Shown: piece after piece, positions 1-5,383 of the stretch | How positions within the stretch are numbered: the stretch's first letter is position 1 | Layout of the letters: the number at the start of each line of letters is the position of its first letter | Source: 1-14-0-10-45-29 sp964532715 | GTDB taxonomy: Archaea; Micrarchaeota; Micrarchaeia; Anstonellales; Anstonellaceae | Reading direction: 5' to 3' | Length of the DNA stretch: 5,383 nucleotides | NCBI GenBank assembly: GCA_964532715.1 | Contig: CAZHIX010000061.1 | Location: 1 to 5,383, forward strand | Notes under the pieces: generated by a model | Database searches by the model: none | What the model was told of the DNA's origin: nothing | What the model saw: only the letters and a program-made list of their open reading frames with translations | Program-made: the position numbers and the translations under genes

Positions 1-21
1 GATGAGATTTATGATGACTAA
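1..21 (+). CDS. C-terminal end of a probable antitoxin gene (VapB/AbrB type?), cut by the window edge
   Basis: Reading frame 1 from the first base gives the six residues DEIYDD followed by TAA at 19-21. An acidic, short C-terminus running a few bases into a PIN-toxin gene is the usual arrangement for VapB antitoxins, whose C-terminal tail wraps and neutralises the toxin active site. What is seen is only the six codons, the stop, and the overlap with the toxin ATGs at 11 and 14. That this is an antitoxin, and that it is AbrB-like, is inference from position and acidic composition. The DNA-binding N-terminal part would lie upstream of the window. Confidence 0.45.
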   Translation, partial: DEIYDD

Positions 22-436
22 GCCTCTTGTAGATAGTAATATCTTGGTATATTTTTCTCAGCAAAAGGAAGAGGACAAACATACGATCTGTGCAAAAAGA
101 ATAAAGGAACTTGTAGAAAATGACGAGATGTGTATTAGTGTACAAAATTTAGCAGAATTTTCAAGAGTCATAACTGAAAAATCTAAAAAGAAAAGAAGTT
201 CAGATGAAGCCAATGAATTTGTTGAGAGATTCTCTAAATTTTCACATGTGATTACTTACGCTTCGTCAACCATTATTCTTGCAAATAAAATAGCAAAAGA
301 AAACAAATTACATTTTTTTGATGCTCTGCTTGTTGCAACAATGAAAGAAAATTCAATCAATCACGTATTAACTGAAAACACTGACGATTTCAATAAAATC
401 TCAGGTATAAGAGCAATAAATCCTTTTGAAAAATAG
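11..436 (+). CDS. PIN-domain ribonuclease, probable VapC-type toxin
   Basis: This is a small single-domain PIN protein of about 141 residues, the usual VapC length. Such proteins are Mg2+/Mn2+-dependent RNases that, as toxins, cleave tRNA, rRNA or mRNA. Counting from the ATG at 2, the acidic residues fall where the family needs them: D11 in the opening strand (LVDSNILVY), E52 in NLAEFSRVI, D107 in FFDALLVA, and D128/D129 in the TENTDDF motif. The active site therefore looks intact. In-frame starts exist at 2, 11 and 14; I prefer 11 or 14 because PIN proteins usually begin only a few residues before the first Asp. The ATGs overlap the end of the upstream frame (stop at 19-21), implying translational coupling to an antitoxin. 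The gene converges on the RNB gene with a 15-nt gap. It could instead be a stand-alone processing nuclease, but the overlap argues for a TA pair. Confidence 0.9.
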   Translation: MMTKPLVDSNILVYFSQQKEEDKHTICAKRIKELVENDEMCISVQNLAEFSRVITEKSKKKRSSDEANEFVERFSKFSHVITYASSTIILANKIAKENKLHFFDALLVATMKENSINHVLTENTDDFNKISGIRAINPFEK

Positions 437-440
437 ATTA

Positions 441-467
441 TGCACTTAAAGTTAGTTTTGAAGTGCA
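441..467. terminator. Hairpin at the junction of two convergent genes, possible terminator
   Basis: TGCACTT at 441-447 pairs with AAGTGCA at 461-467. Past a bulged G at 460, AAA 448-450 can pair with TTT 457-459, giving about ten pairs around a 6-nt loop. It lies between the PIN stop (436) and the RNB stop (452-454) and covers the last codons of the RNB gene. Reading the minus strand, a run of five T (433-429) follows the stem; archaeal termination depends mainly on such T tracts. Its role as a terminator is inference. Confidence 0.4.
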
Positions 468-2371
468 AAATCAATATATCCATTATACGGATCCAATTTG
501 ACAAGCCTAACCTTAACCATATCTCCTACTCTTATCTTGTGAGGACCATTTATTATTTTTCCTTCAACTGGGGGATCTATCAATCTTGCATATTCTCCTT
601 TAGATGATGCGCCTGTCACTATTGCATCAAAAGTTTTTGCTAAATCTTTTGAGAGTAAAACGGCGCCCTGAGCTTTTATTACAAATCGCTCTACTTTCTT
701 TGCCGCGTGCTCAAACTCAGTGCACCTATTTGCAAGCGCATGTAAATCTTCTTTACTGTATGGAGTTTTTGTGCCGCCCAACAATGATTTTATGAGTCTT
801 TGAATTATGAGGTCTGGGTATCGCCTGTTTGGAGCTGTTGAATGAGTATAACTTGTAATTGCCATGCAGAAATGTCCTATGGGAGCTTTCTTATCATATA
901 CGACATATTCTCCAGGTCCCAAAAGTTTTACGATTGTAAGTGATAAATCCGAAAATGTTTTTGGATTTTTTTCTCGTTCTATGTTTAAGAATTCGGATAA
1001 GGCTTTGGCATCTGGTTTTTGTGGCAGTTTAAATTGATGTTTATTTGCAAAATCAACTATTTCATCCCAGTATTTTGGTCGTTTTACTACTCGCTGAATT
1101 GTTGGGCGTCCGCTTTTCTCAAGCATCTGTGACATTACTGAATTTGCTCCAATCATGAAATTTTCAATTATGTGTTTTGCAGGATCATCCTCAACTATGA
1201 ACAAACCTAAGACCGTATTATTTTCCACTACTGCTCTTGTGTGAAGTGTTTCAAGCTCTAATGCACCTTGCTCCGCTCTGAATTTGCCTAATCTTTTGGA
1301 TGCTTCATGTTGTAGAAGTATTTGTTTTTTTAGCTCATCACTTGATTCTATATCTTCGGGTATCGGTCCCTTATTTTCAAGCCATGCACCCACTTGTTCA
1401 TAAACTAATTTGGCTTTGTTTCTTACAATCGCTCTGTATATCTTTTTAGGTTTGACTTGTCCATTTGGCAAAACTGTGAATTCTGTTACTATTGCCAACC
1501 GATCGTGATTTACTGGTAGGGAAGTTAAATCTTTTGAAAGATTATCTGGAAGCATGGGATAAATCTGGACCCCAGTATAAACCGAAGTAGTATTCTTTTG
1601 AGCGTGCAAATCTAATAGCGAATCTTTTGGAACGTATGAATCCACATCTGCAATTGCCACTTTTATGTGAATTAAACCTTTTTCTTGTTCACAATATTCA
1701 ATTTGATCCAAATCTTGTGTGTCTATATTGTCTATTGATGACCATAAGAGATGTGTTAAATCTACTAATCCTTTTGTTTGTATTACTTTGTCATCTAATT
1801 TGTCTGATTTTTTAAGAACTTGATTTGGAAAATCTGGAGTAAAACCGTACTTTAGCATGGCGGTTCTTGCAATATCTATGAGGTCAACTTCTTTGTTTTT
1901 TGTTCTGTTTGTGTATTTTGAATAGTTTTCTTTTTTTGCATATCTTGAGAAACTTCTCTGCTTTCTGTAAGTCTGATCTGAAAATTCACTTCTTGGTTTG
2001 TAGTCATCTCTGGATTTTGAGTGATGTCTATTTGGTCTGTTTTTTGAGTAACTCCTGTCTTGCGAATAAGGACTTGCGTGATTTGCTGTGCGGTTTTGTG
2101 CATATAATTTTTGCGCGCGTGGTTTGAATCCAAAGCTTCTTGGTCTGTCTTGAGAGTTATCATCGTCGTGTCTATTTTCTAAATATTCTTCTTTTGATCT
2201 GTAGTCTGAATGTTTTTTATATTTTGATTTTTGTAGGCTTGCAAATTTTGGTCGTGCTCTGTTTTTTGGTTTAAAACCCGTATCGTCTTTAGAATAATCC
2301 GTGCGATTTTGTTGATTTCTTCTAAACGGTTTGTTTTTCTTTTGTCTTTGATGAGGTTTTCTCTTATCCAT
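452..2371 (-). CDS. RNB-family (RNase II/R-like) 3'-5' exoribonuclease with a long disordered basic N-terminal tail
   Basis: Predicted hydrolytic 3'-to-5' exoribonuclease of 639 residues, probably cytoplasmic, acting in RNA turnover. Residues 1-160 are low-complexity and basic (about 47 Lys/Arg and 12 Tyr, no Ile, Val, Trp or Cys), so almost certainly disordered. Residues 161-210 look like the short segment before the catalytic domain in the DrII-like RNB subfamily, which lacks cold-shock domains. The RNB domain spans about 205-570. Its metal-binding cluster is D214, D220 and D222, with Q223 where E. coli RNase II has a fourth Asp (D210). The late signature YTHSTAPNRRYPD is at 508-520, with R516 matching the catalytic Arg and E561 a candidate for the catalytic Glu. 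Residues about 579-639 form an S1/OB-like RNA-binding end. The ATG at 2371 is supported by a TATA-like box about 27 nt upstream and no Shine-Dalgarno, suggesting a leaderless mRNA. The family is clear; substrate and the role of the tail are not. Confidence 0.93.
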   Translation of the reverse strand: MDKRKPHQRQKKNKPFRRNQQNRTDYSKDDTGFKPKNRARPKFASLQKSKYKKHSDYRSKEEYLENRHDDDNSQDRPRSFGFKPRAQKLYAQNRTANHASPYSQDRSYSKNRPNRHHSKSRDDYKPRSEFSDQTYRKQRSFSRYAKKENYSKYTNRTKNKEVDLIDIARTAMLKYGFTPDFPNQVLKKSDKLDDKVIQTKGLVDLTHLLWSSIDNIDTQDLDQIEYCEQEKGLIHIKVAIADVDSYVPKDSLLDLHAQKNTTSVYTGVQIYPMLPDNLSKDLTSLPVNHDRLAIVTEFTVLPNGQVKPKKIYRAIVRNKAKLVYEQVGAWLENKGPIPEDIESSDELKKQILLQHEASKRLGKFRAEQGALELETLHTRAVVENNTVLGLFIVEDDPAKHIIENFMIGANSVMSQMLEKSGRPTIQRVVKRPKYWDEIVDFANKHQFKLPQKPDAKALSEFLNIEREKNPKTFSDLSLTIVKLLGPGEYVVYDKKAPIGHFCMAITSYTHSTAPNRRYPDLIIQRLIKSLLGGTKTPYSKEDLHALANRCTEFEHAAKKVERFVIKAQGAVLLSKDLAKTFDAIVTGASSKGEYARLIDPPVEGKIINGPHKIRVGDMVKVRLVKLDPYNGYIDFALQN

Positions 2372-2394
2372 GTTTGAGATTAGGGTTTTGGGAG

Positions 2395-2402
2395 TTAAAT
2401 AA
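2395..2402 (-). promoter_or_regulatory. TATA-like promoter of the RNB gene (leaderless)
   Basis: The minus strand reads TTATTTAA here, centred about 27-28 nt before the A of the ATG at 2371. The archaeal TATA box sits near -26 from the start of transcription, so the transcript would begin at or within a base or two of the ATG. No GGAG-like site precedes the ATG, which agrees. The start of transcription itself is inferred. Confidence 0.55.
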
Positions 2403-2480
2403 GTGATGGGATATCAAAAGATGCAATCTAAGCATTATTAGAAAACTTTGGATTAAATTATCTGAAACTGAACTTTTGGT

Positions 2481-2969
2481 TCACCTAAAATTCCATTCAA
2501 TCCTTTTTAGTCTAGTTATCGCTTCTTTGACTTCTTTCTCAGTGAATTTATTCTTGTAATTAAGCACTGTTTCTACAAGCAGGCGATTTTCTTCGTCTAA
2601 ATCAGTCTGCTGTTTTGCCACATGAAGAATAGTAGTTATAAGCTCCATTTTTACAGAGTCCTCAAAATATGCAGTTAAACCTGCATTTTCGCACTCTAGC
2701 TTAAACGTGTTTATCTCTTTTAATTCACTTTCAGATATTGGGATTTCTTCTTCCAAATTATAGAGCGCGCTGTGCCATAGATCGTAATTGAATACTCCGT
2801 GTAGATACCAGTTGTAATGAGTATATGTGACTGTAGTCAAATTCTTCTTGTTAAGAAGATATGCTATTTTCTGAGCTATAATTCTCTTACTTAATGTATT
2901 TGATGTAAGGGGATGACCTACAAACTCATGAAAAGCTCTTTTAAATTTTGCAAACTGTTCATCAACCAT
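2481..2969 (-). CDS. Small protein resembling the YwgA / Panacea (SocA-like) group
   Basis: A 162-residue soluble protein with no signal peptide or membrane segment. Residues 33-73 (QKIAYLLNK, then THYNWYLHGVFNYDLWHSAL) match the layout I know from YwgA-like and Panacea/SocA domains. In these, a Q/K-[LI]-x-Y-LL helix is followed by an aromatic-rich (F/Y)xWYxxGP(Y/F)S segment, helical and winged-helix related. Here the usual Gly-Pro is Gly-Val (G58, V59), and N61-Y62 replaces the common Ser. Residues 75-162 are helical, charged and unrecognised, ending in a basic stretch. Panacea domains act as antitoxins or adaptors in toxin-antitoxin pairs and SocA is a proteolytic adaptor; which, if either, applies here is unknown. 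The gene starts 10 nt after the upstream stop, with a strong Shine-Dalgarno, so the two are very likely co-transcribed. The gene is certain to be real; the family call is moderate. Confidence 0.85.
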   Translation of the reverse strand: MVDEQFAKFKRAFHEFVGHPLTSNTLSKRIIAQKIAYLLNKKNLTTVTYTHYNWYLHGVFNYDLWHSALYNLEEEIPISESELKEINTFKLECENAGLTAYFEDSVKMELITTILHVAKQQTDLDEENRLLVETVLNYKNKFTEKEVKEAITRLKRIEWNFR

Positions 2970-2974
2970 ACATT

Positions 2975-2980
2975 CTCCCC
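2975..2980 (-). promoter_or_regulatory. Shine-Dalgarno site for the 162-residue gene
   Basis: The minus strand reads GGGGAG, ending 5 nt before the ATG at 2969. Its first G is the last base of the TAG stop of the preceding gene. It fixes the start at 2969 and shows that this internal operon gene is initiated by ribosome binding, unlike the leaderless genes at 3741 and 2371. Confidence 0.7.
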
Positions 2981-3741
2981 TACTTCTTTAATTTACTTAA
3001 ATCTTTACCTTCCATCATTTTGCTTATATTACTGATAGTTTCATCTATTATTGTTATTGTGGGTTCGATTTTATCTAGAATCTTATCATCTAAACCTAGA
3101 ATGCCTGCTCGCCCATCTAATTCCTCAATATCATTAACCATTGCATAAACGCCATGGATAGACTGGATAAATTCATCATCGCCATCTACAGGGTCTCTTA
3201 TACTCTGTTCAAGTGCTACATATTGAAGTTTTCTTGTTTCAAATGTGTTTCTACTGTTTTTTAGAAGTTCAATCTTTTTCTTTAGATTTCCCAATTCAAG
3301 ATGAAGACTTGATAAACGAGCTAGTCTTCTTTTTCCATCTCGCTCTTCAAGATTCTGCTGTATTTTCTCAAGTTTATTTGTGGTTTGAGAGAATTCTCGT
3401 CCTGCTCCTTGTAAGGCCCAGACCATTTCAGTCAGTTCATCTTCTCGTATTAATTCAAAATCTTTGAAATCTTCTACTTTGCACCAAGTAGCTTCACTTA
3501 TGGTTGTGAGTTGTCCATTTATCTGAGTCTCATTATTAATCTTTTCACAAAGTATCAAAACTTCATCTAGCGATTCTGCCACTATAAAAATTTCAATTTC
3601 AGCTTTTCCTTTTAGGTTCCTCACAGTACCATTTATTTTGCTTTCTTTTGCAAATTTTTGTATGGCGATTCTGTTGTTCCGACCAAATATTTCGGTTTCG
3701 TTGTTTGTCTTTATTGAGAATCTAAAGACCTTTTTTTCCAT
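2980..3741 (-). CDS. Unrecognised protein with an acylphosphatase-like N-terminus and a coiled coil
   Basis: A 253-residue soluble protein. Residues 3-95 resemble an acylphosphatase fold, a beta-alpha-beta ferredoxin-like domain. I18-R24 (IFGRNNR) lines up with the VQGVGFR phosphate-binding loop, keeping its Gly (G20) and the catalytic Arg (R24). INGTVRN (36-42) lines up with the family's G-x-V-x-N, keeping the catalytic Asn (N42). The Arg-to-Asn distance is 18 residues, the same as between R23 and N41 of human acylphosphatase. The rest of the loop is not conserved (RNN for VxF), so activity is doubtful and the domain may only bind a ligand or partner. Residues about 115-180 are charged, lack Pro and look like a coiled coil. 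Residues 185-253 are acidic then basic, unrecognised, and end in SKLKK. A TATA-like box about 26 nt upstream and no Shine-Dalgarno indicate a leaderless start. The next gene follows after 10 nt. The gene is real; the fold call is moderate and the function unknown. Confidence 0.83.
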   Translation of the reverse strand: MEKKVFRFSIKTNNETEIFGRNNRIAIQKFAKESKINGTVRNLKGKAEIEIFIVAESLDEVLILCEKINNETQINGQLTTISEATWCKVEDFKDFELIREDELTEMVWALQGAGREFSQTTNKLEKIQQNLEERDGKRRLARLSSLHLELGNLKKKIELLKNSRNTFETRKLQYVALEQSIRDPVDGDDEFIQSIHGVYAMVNDIEELDGRAGILGLDDKILDKIEPTITIIDETISNISKMMEGKDLSKLKK

Positions 3742-3763
3742 GTTTGTACAATACAGCTAAATT

Positions 3764-3771
3764 GTTTAAAC
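3764..3771 (-). promoter_or_regulatory. TATA-like promoter of the two-gene unit 3741-2481 (leaderless)
   Basis: The palindrome GTTTAAAC, with core TTTAAA, is centred about 26-27 nt before the A of the ATG at 3741, the standard archaeal TATA spacing if transcription starts at the ATG. No Shine-Dalgarno lies before that ATG. It sits in the 71-nt gap after the beta-CASP gene, so the two small genes can be transcribed separately from the nuclease upstream. As a perfect 8-bp palindrome it could also serve as part of an operator, but nothing shows that. Confidence 0.55.
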
Positions 3772-3812
3772 AGTTTTTAGGGAGTAGTTTTCCGCTGTTC
3801 TAAACGTCATGC

Positions 3813-5168
3813 TCAAATCTCAATCTCTTTATTTTTTTGTGGCATTATAACGTTTTTGTGCAACATCTCAAAATCTTTTGCGTTTTGTGTGTGAATAGGA
3901 ATCAAAATTTGAGGATTTATTTCGTTTATTACTTGTTGCAACCCTTGTTTATCTATATGTCCAGAACAATGCGCTATATGAAATTTGATTCCAAAATGTT
4001 TCATCCAGTTCATCATGACTTTGGTTTGAACCTCATTTTCTTCTCCTTCCAAAAAGTGTTCTGAGGAAGAATAAATAAAGTCTGAATCTTTTGGTTGAAT
4101 ATAAATCAATTCCATTAGTTTGAAAAAGTTCATGTGCATTAAATATTTTTTTGGATCTTCTTTGATTTGATTATATGTAATCATGTTGGGCATATATGCG
4201 CGCTCATAAACCTTGTAGTCTGTTTTGTCAAATATTTTTGATTTTCCTAATCTAAAATAGACTTTTAGATATTTATCATTTTTTGGATCTGGCAAATCAT
4301 TTATCTTTTCTCTCAAATTTTCAAGAATGTAGGCAAACTTTGTATCTATTACCAATGTTCTTTTACTCTTTTTTGCCACATTGTAAAATGAGAAGAACCT
4401 ATCTATATTAGACATTGAAAAATAAGCAAAAACAATTCCTTTTGATTCGTTTACGATTTTGTCTATTTTTTGTTCTACTTGCTCTTCTGAGAAATTTTCT
4501 TTTACATCACTGCTCATTCTTGTTCCTTCACATAACATGGCATAAGACTTTGAGTCTTTGCACTTTTGTATGAATTCCTTAGTATATTGTGATTTCGGTC
4601 CATGAAGTCTAAAGTCGCCAGTATAAATTAGCGATCCTTTAGATGTGTGGATAATAAATCCATAAGACCCCGGAATTGAATGCTCTACATGTATTGGTTC
4701 TATAACCAAATGTTTTACTTTGATTTTGTCTGCAGATTTGAAAAGTCTGTAATCATGCGCTCCCATTTTACAGATTGAGGGATAAAGTTTTGCGTATGTA
4801 TCCAAGATGACTTTTGTTCCATGCCCCATATAAACTGGGATTGTTTCATCTAAGTATGGCAAATGATTTACATGGTCTGAATGGGAATGAGAAATGAAAA
4901 CTGCATCTATATCTGATTTTTGATATTTTAAATCTGTAAAATGCAAGACCTTTTTTGAATATAATTTTTCTACTTTTGGCATCAAATCAAATTCAAACAT
5001 TACTTCCAAACCATTCACGTTTCTTGGTTGAAGCCAATCGTAAAAATATTCTTCTCCAAAATCAAATGACTGTCCAAAATCCAAATATATTTTAGCGTCT
5101 TTGTCCTCTAAGAGAATCTTGTTTCCGCCAATTTCGTTTACACCGCCATAAAATGTTAGTTTAAGCAT
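3813..5168 (-). CDS. RNase J-like MBL/beta-CASP ribonuclease
   Basis: A 451-residue metallo-beta-lactamase/beta-CASP protein, the fold of RNase J and CPSF73, whose members are Zn-dependent endo- or 5'-3' exoribonucleases in RNA processing and decay. All key motifs are present. HSHSDH is at 94-99 (motif 2). H163 in EHSIPGS is motif 3, and D185 in YTGDF is motif 4. E214 in CEGT is beta-CASP motif A. H404 in HCSGH and H426 in PIHTQ are motifs B and C, with the same 22-residue spacing as H368 and H390 of B. subtilis RNase J1. The beta-CASP cap is about 215-375. At 451 residues it lacks the C-terminal domain of bacterial RNase J, like archaeal RNase J proteins. An in-frame ATG exists at 5198, but I chose 5168: GGGAG lies 9 nt upstream and MLKLTFYGGVNEIGGNK is the family's normal beginning. 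It overlaps the preceding gene by 8 nt, so it is translationally coupled. Exo- versus endonuclease mode cannot be read from sequence. Confidence 0.93.
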   Translation of the reverse strand: MLKLTFYGGVNEIGGNKILLEDKDAKIYLDFGQSFDFGEEYFYDWLQPRNVNGLEVMFEFDLMPKVEKLYSKKVLHFTDLKYQKSDIDAVFISHSHSDHVNHLPYLDETIPVYMGHGTKVILDTYAKLYPSICKMGAHDYRLFKSADKIKVKHLVIEPIHVEHSIPGSYGFIIHTSKGSLIYTGDFRLHGPKSQYTKEFIQKCKDSKSYAMLCEGTRMSSDVKENFSEEQVEQKIDKIVNESKGIVFAYFSMSNIDRFFSFYNVAKKSKRTLVIDTKFAYILENLREKINDLPDPKNDKYLKVYFRLGKSKIFDKTDYKVYERAYMPNMITYNQIKEDPKKYLMHMNFFKLMELIYIQPKDSDFIYSSSEHFLEGEENEVQTKVMMNWMKHFGIKFHIAHCSGHIDKQGLQQVINEINPQILIPIHTQNAKDFEMLHKNVIMPQKNKEIEI

Positions 5169-5383
5169 AATTTCCATCTCCCAAAAGAAATTGTTCAATT
5201 GTTTTAGTTTTTATATTGCTCTGCAAATCTTTTGGTTTTCCTGCGCATATCAATAACATATTTGATTTTGTGGCATTTGCAGCCTTCTTGAGCCCGTCAA
5301 TTTCTCTTTGCGGAGGTATTCCTTCATCCGCCCAAACTTGTATTGCAAGATTTGTCTGGCCTGTTGTTACTGCGATAAAATCA
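5161..5383 (-). CDS. C-terminal part of an unrecognised protein, cut by the window edge
   Basis: An open frame runs from the right edge through 73 codons to TAA at 5163-5161. The composition is protein-like: a strand ending in LAIQVW, a helix REIDGLKKAANATKS, the strand NMLLICAG, and a polar tail. This order loosely recalls the end of a PD-(D/E)XK (restriction endonuclease-like) fold. There an Asp is followed about 14 residues later by (E/Q)-x-K, then a helix and a strand. Here the Asp is at the edge and the last residue of QVW is Trp rather than Lys, so catalytic function is doubtful. The family call is weak. Its last 8 nt overlap the ATG of the RNase J-like gene, and the Shine-Dalgarno of that gene lies within its last codons, so the two form one operon. 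Start and N-terminus lie outside the window. Confidence 0.8.
   Translation of the reverse strand, partial: DFIAVTTGQTNLAIQVWADEGIPPQREIDGLKKAANATKSNMLLICAGKPKDLQSNIKTKTIEQFLLGDGNYA
5178..5182 (-). promoter_or_regulatory. Shine-Dalgarno site that decides the RNase J-like start
   Basis: The minus strand reads GGGAG, 9 nt before the ATG at 5168, inside the coding end of the upstream gene. It favours 5168 over the in-frame ATGs at 5177 (directly abutting the site) and 5198 (upstream of it). Confidence 0.6.

Noticed and set aside
604..2127. Plus-strand open frames at 604-795, 1627-1815 and 1900-2127
   Set aside because: They lie wholly antisense to the RNB gene, with Leu/Cys/Phe-rich composition typical of the reverse complement of a real gene.
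1876..2163. Open frame of 95 codons on the minus strand inside the RNB gene
   Set aside because: It is the alternative frame of the low-complexity tail; its repetitive K/T/Q composition mirrors the A-rich DNA and it has no start signal.
2372..2480. Possible small RNA in the gap before the RNB gene
   Set aside because: Only the TATA-like box and weak 4-5 bp repeats are visible; nothing shows a structured RNA.
2469..2483. Small inverted repeat TGAAC-N5-GTTCA at the stop codon of the 162-residue gene
   Set aside because: Only five base pairs, no clear T tract after it on the minus strand, and expected by chance in AT-rich DNA; not called a terminator.
2948..4064. Plus-strand open frames at 2948-3148, 3213-3467 and 3837-4064, the first looking like a membrane peptide
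   Set aside because: Antisense to the 253-residue and beta-CASP genes. The apparent hydrophobicity comes from reading charged, A-rich coding DNA backwards, and there is no promoter or Shine-Dalgarno.
5169..5198. N-terminal extension MNNFFWEMEI of the RNase J-like protein from the ATG at 5198
   Set aside because: It would lie entirely inside the upstream gene, while the Shine-Dalgarno at 5178-5182 and the family's normal N-terminus point to 5168.

Overview
This window is low in GC and gene-dense, and it looks archaeal. Two minus-strand genes, starting at 2371 and 3741, lack a Shine-Dalgarno site. Each has a TATA-like box centred about 26-28 nt before its ATG, which is the geometry of archaeal leaderless transcription. 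The gene set also fits: an RNase J-like beta-CASP protein, an RNB exonuclease without cold-shock domains, and an overlapping PIN-type toxin gene. My best guess is an ammonia-oxidising archaeon of the Nitrososphaerota (Thaumarchaeota). That is inference from style and content; no marker gene settles it.

Layout. At the left edge, on the plus strand, the last six codons of a probable antitoxin overlap a complete PIN-domain ribonuclease gene that ends at 436. Everything else is on the minus strand, read right to left. First comes the C-terminal 73 codons of an unrecognised protein (5383 to 5161). It overlaps by 8 nt the start of a 451-residue MBL/beta-CASP nuclease of RNase J type (5168 to 3813). 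After about 70 nt containing a promoter come two tightly spaced genes. One encodes a 253-residue protein with an acylphosphatase-like N-terminus and a predicted coiled coil (3741 to 2980). The other encodes a 162-residue protein resembling the YwgA/Panacea (SocA-like) group (2969 to 2481). A 109-nt gap with its own promoter leads to a 639-residue RNB-family exoribonuclease with a roughly 160-residue disordered, basic, Tyr/Arg-rich N-terminal tail (2371 to 452). It converges on the PIN gene, with a hairpin at the junction.

How it fits together. Three ribonuclease folds lie within 5.4 kb: PIN, beta-CASP and RNB. The beta-CASP and RNB proteins are plausible housekeeping RNA decay and processing enzymes. 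The PIN gene looks like half of a VapBC-type toxin-antitoxin pair. The two small genes between the RNase genes are the least explained part and the best candidates for something undescribed. No tRNA, rRNA, CRISPR array, insertion sequence or long repeat was seen.
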